From assembly GCA_029255685.2 (NCBI GenBank), contig CM055312.2:18500649-18564648 (forward strand): DNA of 64,000 nt. Direction: 5' to 3'. The first letter of the stretch is position 1; each line of letters starts with the position of its first letter. Below, in pieces: positions 10,872 through 20,700 of this stretch. The stretch comes from Silene conica. Taxonomy: Eukaryota; Streptophyta; Magnoliopsida; Caryophyllales; Caryophyllaceae. Below the pieces are notes generated by a model. That model worked only from the letters and a program-made list of their open reading frames with translations, was not told where the DNA came from and ran no database searches. The position numbers were made by a program, and so were the translations under genes.

Positions 10872-12448
10872 TGATGAGCCCAAATTTGGTCATTATTTTC
10901 TCTTGTTTTCCTTTTATTTCGATCCCGTTTCACCCCCCCTTTGGCACGATTTCGCCCCTTTTCGTACTCGATATCTCTCTTCTACATGTTTGTTGCCATG
11001 ATGTAGGACTTGACGCGGGAATGAAGAAACGGGAGCAAAATGTGATGAAATCAAGGCAAAATAGGAGGAAAGGAGTGGAAATGAAGAAATGGGGTCCTCA
11101 GCCGGTCGGCCGGCAGCCGGTCCGCCGGCTGGGAGCCCCTAAGCCTTGAATATTGAAGTATTTTGCAGAACTTGGAATTTGGGTCCCCAGCCGGTGGCCA
11201 ACCGGCAGCCGGCCGACCGGCTGGGACCCCCTCACCATTGCCTAAGTTGATTTCAAGTCAGGCCTCTGAGGATGCATCCCCAGCCGGTGGCCAACCGGCA
11301 GCCGGCCCACCGGCAGGAAGTACCTGGCATTGTGAAGAAAACGAAGAGTTTGCAGAAGTCCAAATTTGGACTCTCAGCCGGTCACAGACCGGCAGCCGGT
11401 CGACCAGCTGGGAGTCGCTTTTCAGAAATTCGCGCACTATATAAACCCGCACTTAGTCTTTCATTGGGGACGGGACTTTTGCACACTTTTCTAGGGTTTT
11501 TACTGTTTCATTACTTAATACTTAGACTCAAAAACACTCTAAAATATTTTAATCTTCTTTAGATCCTTGTTTAATCTTTCTATATTTGTTAATCTCTCTT
11601 TAGGATTCTACTTAGCCTTGTTATTAAGCAATTGTAAGAGGATATTTTGGGTTGTATTTTGGAGGATTTGAAAGAGTCTTTCAACTTGTTATCCAAGCTA
11701 CTTCCTTTTCTATTGTTATTGGTATAATTCTTCTAATCTCTACTTAGTTTTTACTTTTATTTAAGTTTCCTTTGAATCAATTGTTTATCCTTTGCTTGTT
11801 CATGATGTTTAGCTTTTGTTCATGCCTTATTCACATGTTTTCATTTACCATGAGTGAGTAGTCTCCTTGCTAGGGTAAGGGGTGATCTTGGGTTTTGTTT
11901 AGATGATGAATTCATGCTAGTAAGTTGATTAGTTGTTCTTAAAAAAGTAGTCTTCCATTTGTTGCATGCTAGGTGTTTGATGATTTGCCTCAACGAAAGT
12001 TGGGCTTTGATTTTAGTGTGACTTGCCTTTAGCGACGGTTGGGGGTTTGTCTTAGCGTGTTTAATGGTTGGTTGTGGTATTTGTAGCGAAAGCTAGGGTA
12101 TTCCGACCTAGGTTAGTCGACTCGAGAGAAGAGACTACCCGAGACTATTTGTTTGAGACCTTCTAGTTTTCTTTCTAGCATCTTCGTCTAACCACCTTAG
12201 TGACCCCCGAAACCCTAGTCTTCTCTTCCATTGATTCAATCTTATTTAGTTGCTTTAATTGTTCGTCTTAGTTGTTCTTTAGTCTTTAATCAACCACAAA
12301 CCTATTACCCCCGACTCTCACCTAAATTAGAACATAATTACACAACTATCCCCACCGTCTTCGCGTTCGACCCCGATTTCGATACTACTTGCTTTCGGGT
12401 TTTATAAATGTGTTTGATGCCGGAATTGACGACAAAAACCGGCCATCA
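10872..12448 (+). repeat. 3' LTR of Athila B
   Basis: 1577 bp with ends TGATGAGCCC and CCGGCCATCA (a TGATG..CATCA inverted repeat). It is preceded immediately by the polypurine tract and followed by Copia coding sequence. A TATATAAA box is at about 11439-11446, and four of the GC-rich palindromic units lie upstream of it (11099-11413). The U5 end carries the GTTCGACCCCGATTTCG motif common to this lineage near 12364. The partner LTR is outside the window. Confidence 0.85.
11099..11413 (+). repeat. Four GC-rich palindromic units in U3 of the Athila B LTR
   Basis: Units begin near 11100, 11189, 11279 and 11374, again about 90 bp apart, and are the same motif family as the array at 5440-6021. 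Variant arms such as GGTGGCCAACCGGCAGCCGG keep the CCGG..CCGG pairing pattern. The last unit ends about 25 bp before the TATA box. Confidence 0.85.
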
Positions 12449-15400
12449 GTGGGGTATAGCCCACAAGACCGAGCTTGACAAGAAGAGAACTATGCTGTTT
12501 CTGTCCCAATGCCTTAGTTAGAATGTCTGCAATTTGCAGAGAACTTGGAACATGAGCAGTTGTGATTAATCCTTCTTCTATTTGTTCACAAATGTAATGA
12601 CAGTCAAGCTTGATGTGTTTGGTACGTTCATGAAAGACTGGATTAACTGCAATACTCTGAGCAGCCTTGTTGTCACAGTGAAAAACTGTAGGTAAAGGAA
12701 TGCTGATCTGAAGTTCTTATAGCAATTCATTAAGCCAAACAATTTCACTAGATGTTTGGCTCATACTCCTGTACTCAGCTTCAGTGGAAGACTTGCTCAC
12801 TGTTGCTTGCTTCTTTGTCTTCCATGAGATTAGAGATTTGCCAAGATAAGCACAATAGCTTGTCAAGGACCTTCCTGAATATGTGCAGTTGCCCCAATCA
12901 GCGTCACAAAAACTGTTAAGAATGAGATCACCTTTAGATGGATAGAATAGGCCTAGATTCAAGGTGTGCTTGAGGTATCTAACCAAATGAAGAGCTGCTT
13001 GCAGATGAGGAAGACGAGGGTTAGCTAAGAACTGACTTAAGTGTTGAACACTGTAAGATAAGTCAGGTCTTGTTAGATTGAGATAAAACAGTCTGCCCAT
13101 AAGTCGTCTGTATATTTCAGGATTAGCAAGCAAATCCCCTTCATGTGTGGAAAATTTAAGGCCAGTAGGTAAAGGAAAAGAGGTTGGTTTACAGTCCTCC
13201 ATGTGAGAATCCTTCAAAATATCCACAATATACTTCCTTTGATTCAATAGGATGCCATCCTTTGATCTAGATACTTCTATGCCCAAGAAATATCTAAGTT
13301 GGCCAAGATCCTTTATGGTAAAAGCAGTATCCAAAGACCTCTTGACCTCTGCAATTTGAGCCTCATCTGTCCCTGTGATGATTAAATCATCCACATATAC
13401 TAAAATCACCACAAAACTGTTATCAATACCACCCCTAGTGAATAAGGAATAGTCTGATTTGGACTTTGTAAATCCATGATTTGCTAAAAACTTGGAAAGC
13501 TCATAGTTCCATTGCCTAGAAGCTTGTTTCAACCCATACAAGGACCGTTTTAACAAGCATACATCACCTGGATTTCCTGCCTTATACCCTTCAGGCTGCT
13601 TCATGTACACCTCTTCATTCAGAAAACCATCCAAGAAAGCATTGTTTATATCTAATTAGTGTAATTTCCAACCCTTCATTGCTGCAATAGCCATCAAAAC
13701 TCTGACTGTAGTCAGTTTTGCAACTGGACTGAAGGTATGTGTGTAATCCTTTCCTTCTATTTGGCTAAAACCTTTGGCAACAAGCCTTGCCTTGTATCTT
13801 TCTATAGAGCCATCTCGGTTAAACTTGATTTTATAAACCCATTTGGCTCCTATAGCCTTCTTACCAGGAGGTAAGGTGGTCATAACCCATGTGTTATTTT
13901 GCTCTAAAGCCTGCAACTCCTTATTCATTGCCTCCACCCATGCTGGATCATGCTTTGCTTGAGAATAACAAATTGGTTCATATATTTGTAGTACATTGGA
14001 ACAGGAGTGCTGATAATCAAGTGAATGATCATCCAGATGCACTGTTGTAGTTAGAAATGAGTAGGCAGAGTTACTGGTAGCATGATCAGCATCTGAGGTG
14101 CTACTGGTTACTGTATCTGGACTGCTACTGGTCAGATCAAGTAAGGAAGGTGGCAGTCCAGAACATGAGTAACCATCAAGTTTAGAGGAAAGTTTTCTGG
14201 CCCTGACAGATTTTTTAACAGGCTGTACAGGGACCTCAATTAGTATATCAGAAGTAGTATCTGTGTTGGTGTGAGTATTAATATTTGGCATATTATTGTT
14301 TGATGGAATTGGCTCAAGTATTTCTGTGTCAACTGGGATATTTGTAGTAGGAATTGCTGTATGATTTGGCTTATCAGGAATGAAAGGTATTCTGTCACTA
14401 GTAGGAGTGTTGATAGTAGAACAACCACTAGAAGTATTGAATAGAGTAGAATCTACACTAAAACCAGGTTTATAAGGGAACAAGCTTTCCTGAAACACCA
14501 CATCCCTACTCAAAAAAAGCTTATGATTGTCAAGATCATACAACCTATACCCTTTTTGTCCCATAGGATACCCAAGGAAGACACACCTCACACTTCTGTT
14601 CTCAAATTTGTCTGACTCCTTCTTTGCAGCGTAACATAAACAGCCTATGATTTTTAGATGAGAATAATCAGGCTTATGTTCAAATAGCCTCTCATGTGGA
14701 GTATCCCATTTCAGTACCACAGTAGGCATGAGATTGATCAAATGTGTAGCTGCAAGAATCAACTCACCCTAGAACTTCTTAGGTAAACAGGCTTGTATCT
14801 TTAATGCTCTTGCAGCCTCCAACAAGTGACGATGTTTCCTTTCAACCCTTCTATTTTGTTGAGGATTTCCAGGTATGGATCTTTGATGGACAATACCATT
14901 CTCCAAAAATATCTTGTCACACTCCTTTTGAACAATCTCACTTCCATTGTCACTTCTAATTATCTTGATTGTAGAATTGAATTGAGTCATGGCATAAGCA
15001 ATAAAATGTGCCATGATAGTTGTGACATTCTCTTTGGTTTTAAGAAGCATTGTCCAAGTAATACGACTAAAATTATCAACCAAAGTAAGAAAATAAGATG
15101 CACCAGTCAAGGATTTGACTCTATATGGTCCCCATAAGTCAACATGTATAAGATCAAAAATCTTTTGAGATACAGAAGCACTAATGGGGAAAGGCAATTT
15201 GTGTTGTTTAGCTAAAACACAAGTATCACAATGCCATTTATGACTGCTTGAATCAGAAACTGGAATTACATGTTTTAGAGCAGTTAAAGAAGAGTGTCCT
15301 AATCTAGCATGAAGCAAGGCTACATCAACATCCTTTACATGAGTAGCTAGGGACACACTACTGCCTTTATTGAGGGACAAATTATTGTATTTAGTTGTAG

Positions 15401-16934
15401 GAAAGAAAGAGGATGAATCAAGTTGAAAGATGCCTCTTCTTTTACTTCCTGAACAAAGAACCTCCTTAGTGGAAGGATCCTATATGTAACAAGTGTGAGA
15501 AGTGAAATGAGCAACCAGACCAGAATCAAGTAATAATCTACCAAGAGATAGAAGATTATGTTTAAATTCTGGAACAAAAAAGACATTGAGTAAGGTAATT
15601 TTGTTAGTAAGTTGGATGTCCCCTATATGCTTCATAGTAGTAATATGGCCATTAGGAAAAGTGACAACAATAGGTCTAGAAAGTAGCCTTTGTGTTTTGA
15701 ATAGTCTGGGATCAAAGGACATATGGTCTGAAGCACCAGAATCAAGTATCCAATTGTCATTAACATGAGCATTGGAGAGAATTGTACCTGAAAAGCTAGG
15801 ACCTGCTATTTTAGAGGACTGATGTTGCATTTTGAACAGTTCCTTGGCCACAGCCTGGACAAAAGAGAGATCAACTACTGGAGTTGAAGTGATGACAGGA
15901 GTAGGCTCTTGGTGTATAGGTGTGTCAGTAGCATAGCTGACATCCTCTACATTACCAGCAAATCTGCGAGTACCAGCATTACCAGCATTTGCAGCATCAG
16001 CAGTAGCATTTTTACCCTTAGCATTCTTCAGTTTCTTCAGCTCCCAGCAAAAATGATCAGAATGACCAGATTTCTGACAATGAGTGCAAAAATATTTGGA
16101 AGGCCTGTCTTGCTTCTCAGTTTTGGATTTCTTCGTGTCTCTCCTCCAGACATTTGCAGCATCAGCATAGCCTCCTGCAGCAGTCTGACTAGCAGCAAGA
16201 GCAACTGGATCCTGATCAGAATCTGCAGAGGTAATGGTTTGCTGAACTTCAACTTGGTGAACCTTTGCAAAGGCTTGGTTCACAGTGGGAAGTGGATCCA
16301 TAGCAAGAATCTGACCACAAATATTCTCATACTTCTTGTTTAGGCCCATAAGAAAATCAATAAGATTGTGTGTGTTCTCTCGAGTAACAATCTTCTTAAG
16401 TACTTGACAAGAACAGGCTGCTAAAGCACTACAATCACACTGAGGCAAGGGATCCAGAGATCTCATATCCTCCCAAAGAGACCTCAGTTTAGCATAGTAT
16501 TCAGCAACCGAAAGATCACCTTATGTAATTTGATTAACATCTTTCCTTAATTGATACAAGAAAGGCGCATTCGATTGATTAAAACGCTCATTTAACTCAT
16601 CCCAAAGCTGCTTACTAGATGACACATAGGTCAGACCAACAGCAATTGGCTCACTTAAAGCATGAAGGATCCATCTCATAACCGTATAATCAGTCCTAAT
16701 CCAATCTTGATAGGAAGCATGATTATCAGCAGGTCTAGGAAATGAACCAATGATGAATCCTAACTTGTTCTTAGTAACAAGTGCAATACGAATTTGCCTA
16801 CTCCAATGCAAGAACGACTTTCCAGAAAAAATAATAGGAGTAATTTGTACTACGGCTTGATCATGCGAGGTTAAATGCAGAGGATCTTTGTAAAGTGAAG
16901 TGTAAGTAGTAGAATTATTGGCGATTTCAGGCAT
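12449..16934 (-). CDS. Copia 1 gag-pol remains
   Basis: Gag begins MPEIANNSTTYTSLYKDPLH at 16934, with the Copia Gag motif SGKSFLHWSRQIRIAL. A zinc knuckle, CTHCQKSGHSDHFC, lies near 16050-16090. The protease motif WILDSGASDHMS is near 15740. Integrase (about 14770-15330) shows the HxxLGHSS and CDTCVLAKQHKLPF zinc region, then IRSDNGSEIV. Reverse transcriptase carries LVYVDDLIITGTD near 13390. RNase H reaches from about 13000 to the Athila junction, with STEAEYRSMSQTSSEIVWLN near 12750. The copy is non-functional. Confidence 0.85.
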
Positions 16935-17191
16935 TGTGTGAATTAAGATTGAGGTTTTAGGAAAGAATTTGCAGCGGAATTATTGAGTAGAATTGATGAA
17001 TTAAGCAGAAAATTCAACAAATTCAGAAGTAATCAGAGAAAAGAAAGAGGAGAAATCAATTCAAAGAAGATATGAATCGATTCGAATGAAATCGCAGAAA
17101 AATGATCACGAAAAGAAAACACAGACGATGATGAAAGAGATGAAAACATACACAGTTTTAGGAGAATGCACAGGATTGAAGAAACCTATGA

Positions 17192-17202
17192 CTCTGATAC
17201 CA
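17192..17202 (-). other. Primer binding site of Copia 1
   Basis: The minus strand reads TGGTATCAGAG, the initiator tRNA-Met complementary site normally found next to Copia LTRs. It marks the inner edge of the LTR that begins at about 17204. Confidence 0.85.
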
Positions 17203-17203
17203 T

Positions 17204-17664
17204 ATAGAAACTTGATATCATCATGATCTTCATCAATGGTGTAAATGATCAAGAAGATTTAATGGAGGTTTTGCTAGAATCAGAGTAAATAGAAGAGAGA
17301 AGATTTTGTTGAGTGATTAGTTTGTTGTAACAGAATTAAGTTAGTTACAAGTTGGTTTCACCTATATATACACAAGTAGAGAACCAAGTAGGCTTAACTA
17401 ACTAACTAGTATTAGTTAACTAACTAACTAGTATCCAATATCTCTAATAAAAATAAATATGTCATCCAAGTGTCAATTTCTTAACTAATCAAATCAAAGT
17501 TGAAGTAAAAAAGACCGTTAGTCAAATTACATTAACACTATAATTGTCTTATAATCCTTTTTACACTATAGAGACTAAGACACCCTTAAACATTTTACAT
17601 TTAGCCAATTGTTTTAAAATCCGTGCAACGCACGGGCTACACACTAGTACTTGGATATTTTACA
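17204..17664 (-). repeat. 5' LTR of Copia 1 (Helitron-interrupted)
   Basis: Read on the minus strand, it starts TGTAAAATATCC at 17664 and ends next to the PBS. A TATATATAGG box is near 17359-17371. About 254 bp remain once the nested Helitron is discounted, a normal size for short Copia LTRs. The inner edge is approximate because the terminal CA is not preserved. Tandem TTAACTAACTAACTAG copies (17395-17432) lie in U3. Confidence 0.7.
17441..17647 (+). mobile_element. Short non-autonomous Helitron
   Basis: The element begins TCTCTAATAAAAATAAA after an A and ends CTAG before a T. A GC hairpin, CCGTGCAACGCACGG, lies near 17621-17635, about nine bases before the end. TC start, hairpin, CTRR end and A/T insertion without target duplication are the Helitron hallmarks. 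At 207 bp it has no coding capacity. It interrupts the U3 part of the Copia 1 LTR; leaving it out gives a continuous LTR start. Confidence 0.8.
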
Positions 17665-17736
17665 GCACAAAAACTTACATTGACACTCAAATTTTGGGCC
17701 AAAATAAAGATGATGATGCCTGACTTACAAATTGTT

Positions 17737-20700
17737 TCACCATGGAAATTTGTCAATTTTGTCTAATCTTGCCTTGTATTTCTGTACACTTGTTGTCATC
17801 TCAGCTTCTATCTCAAAATCGATCTTCTCCATAACACCTTTCAACTCTGCGAGTTTGCCCTCAAGAGCCTTCATTCTCCCGTTAGCACTACCTAGCTCAA
17901 GTGTATATGCTTCAGACATATTTGATGTATCTAACTGATTTAATTCGGAAGCAATGTGTAGAAGTTGGTTAAGTCTGTCACATAAGAAGCCCACTTTCAT
18001 GCCTACGAGTTCAAACCCCTTCAATGTTGTCTTCCATGTTTGGAGATCCTCGATAGAGGTAGATGAATCACATGCTTTAACGGCGTCAGCGATGTTTATC
18101 GTCTCTAAAATGATCCCGATTATTAAGTTGCAGTTCATGCCTTTAAGAAGATGTTGATGCAGAAAAGAGTTTTGCGAGAGGCATAGATCATAATACTTCT
18201 TAATATTTGAATGTGAGAACTTGGAATCAATTACTAGGCCTTCGATAATGATGTTGAAGTTGTTGAAATCTTTGATGGCTTTGAAGTTGATGTCAGAATC
18301 TGAGAACCGGATCCCATCAAGGACTTCGGGTTGATCAATGTCGCTGTTGCTTGAAGATGGTGAGTATACTGGTGGGCTATCTTCTGTATGGAAGACCTTT
18401 TGGGTAGAATCTCCTGTTTTAAATGGCATAAAGTATCAACACACGGAATGGAGTATATTAATGCACTTACGTTTACTCACACGGCGAAAGTGTGCAACAC
18501 GTCTATTTCAGGACATTTTGTTTTCCTACTTTGGCCTAAATGTGCCAAAGTACAGTATCGTATAATCTATTAGAAGAGGCAGATGAAGTAAGTAACCTGA
18601 AATTATTTGCCCTGCGCAAGTGTCCAGTCTTAGGAGCCCTAGTGCTCCATCAATCATGTTTAACCTACCTTCACGGATAATATAAACCTGTAAACATAGG
18701 AAAAGTAAGTGACAGTTTACCAAGTACTCATACTAGAGAAACAAAAGAGTCACTACATTCCTTTTATACACTCCTTGAAACCAAAGCCTAATACAGTTGA
18801 TGCTATAGCTATCAAAACGAATGTGCTTTACCGGCTTACCTTTCAATCCTTCCATCCCAAAATTTTCCTTTCAGCTGAGTTTTACGTGGAAACTAATAAT
18901 TATAATAATAAAATAAGGAATTAGATAGGAGTAATGTACAGAGGAGAATTAATATCGCATCAGGATAACTCAAACCGGAAAGTAAGAAGCTCAGAGTACA
19001 AGATCTTTCAAAACCCGAATTTAATGCCATCTTAATCGTATCTATAAGCTGTCTAATAGTTTGTTTCGGTGCGTATCCTGAGTTGATTTTAAAATGCGCA
19101 TCAAACAATCTCATACATGAATGGTAGTATGCGACATCAAGTGGGTCATGTTTTTTTCGAGTACAAATTTCCTGATCAGGTATACAGAGATACTAAAGCA
19201 AAATGCGGATTAACAATTTACTTGCCTTAAATATTGTAGGATGGATTAAATGAAAGACCAACACATCTCCCTTCTGTAATTCTTGATGGATGGAGAAGCC
19301 CCTCCAACCGCCACTTAGACCTCTCTTGTGAGCTAAATATTTCGTTTTAAATTCTTCACCAGCTTCATCAACCAACACTATTGCACAATCCTCTTTTGGA
19401 AGATTTTCACAGAATTTGCTAGGCAGACCCTACACAGTAGAAAACCAACATGCACCAGTAAGTCGTGTTACCATACAGCATGATGTGGTGTGATAAGTTG
19501 ATTTGACAAGCTTTACTGTTTTCTAACCAGCCAAAATCCTCCTGATACATGCGATGAAAGCATCGTCTTGACAAAGCTAGGATATGCTGCTGAAAGATTT
19601 GCCTGAACCTTTGTTGCCCTGTCCATAGGTGTCGACAACTTGTCTTCCGCAGGTAGCTCTGCAAAACTAGTTCTTCACAGGAAGAAATGCAAATATGTAA
19701 GTTTTACTTCGACGGGGATTTTATTATATGAAAAGGGAGTGCAAATATAATAGCAAAGTCACATTTTCAGGCTTGCCGGGTTATTAGGATCATTGCAGGC
19801 GAGTTTCTTCTGATTAGTGCCTCCAAGAGATCCATTTTGTGAGAAGCTTTCAAGGAAATAAGCATAATTCAGATGACGCATTAATGACTGAACAAAAAGG
19901 CACAAAAAATATATAAAAAATGAATGCCTCAAAGGTTGCCGGCTATGACAGTGCAAGGGGCAAGATAATTGTAACATTACCCTTATGTTGAAAAATGTAC
20001 AGGTTGTTTATAGATGCTCGTAATGATAATGGCAATGAAGTATTTCCCAGCCTTCACACTCGACTGGTATAAGACGTTTATAGATGCTCGTAAAGAAATT
20101 GCAATAAAGTTGTTAAAGGAAGAAAACGGACTAATCTCTTGGAAGGTAAATCATATGTTTCCTGGATATTCGTAGGCAACTGACATGTAACCAGCATTAG
20201 ACAAATGAGAAGAGTAAAAGGATTATGTTATACCTCTCTTTAGGTTGAATCATGCATTGAATTTTCCCATCTTGCTCGGACTTATCGTCACTTATGACCA
20301 TTCTTCGCTTAAGACTGAACAAAATGCGGATCAACATAAGCATACCATTGCAATAAGCATGATGAATAATTGAATATCACACAACATCCTCCTATATAGC
20401 ATATCTAATGTTATACCTCCCATACTTATTTGGATCAGATGAGGGAGTGGATGGTATTACTATGTCGTGGGAGTTAGAAGGCGAGCCTTGATGAACGTCT
20501 CTATCAGGGTTGGTGGCGGTGATATATCAAAGATAGTAATTGCGATTTGGTCAAGTTATCATACTGAAACAAGCATGACGGAACTTGATTAGTTTGTTTA
20601 TGTTGAACTAACCTTAGACAGTTTTGTTTTCGGGAATCATCACAATTTCTCTTTAACTTGTTCCTTGTCCCATGAATGCTTTCACTAACCATACAAACAA

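Larger units (their letters stand above)
4906..12448 (+). mobile_element. Athila-type Ty3/Gypsy retrotransposon B, 3' part
   Basis: Plus-strand element interrupted by Athila A, so its 5' half lies left of the window. The visible parts are a short coding remnant (4913-5169), an array of GC-rich palindromes (5440-6021), a pyrimidine-rich leader, an ATHILA ORF-1 type gene in the env position (6223-7947), a long non-coding 3' region, the polypurine tract and the 3' LTR. Its 3' end cuts directly into the RNase H region of Copia 1 at 12449, so it is younger than Copia 1 and older than Athila A. Confidence 0.85.
12449..17664 (-). mobile_element. Ty1/Copia retrotransposon 1, 5' part, with a Helitron in its LTR
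   Basis: On the minus strand it reads 5' LTR (17204-17664), PBS, gag, protease, integrase, reverse transcriptase and RNase H, and is cut at 12449 by Athila B. The domain order, PR then INT then RT, is that of Copia. The remaining RNase H end and 3' LTR should lie left of the window beyond Athila B. The coding region is clearly broken, with about five interruptions, so it is an old copy. It was inserted 72 bp downstream of the B3 gene stop codon, in the same orientation as that gene. Confidence 0.9.

Noticed and set aside
20041-20150. Plus-strand open stretch reading KYFPAFTLDWYKTF
   Set aside because: It looks protein-like but is short, lies antisense inside the B3 gene, and has no exon partners or recognised family.
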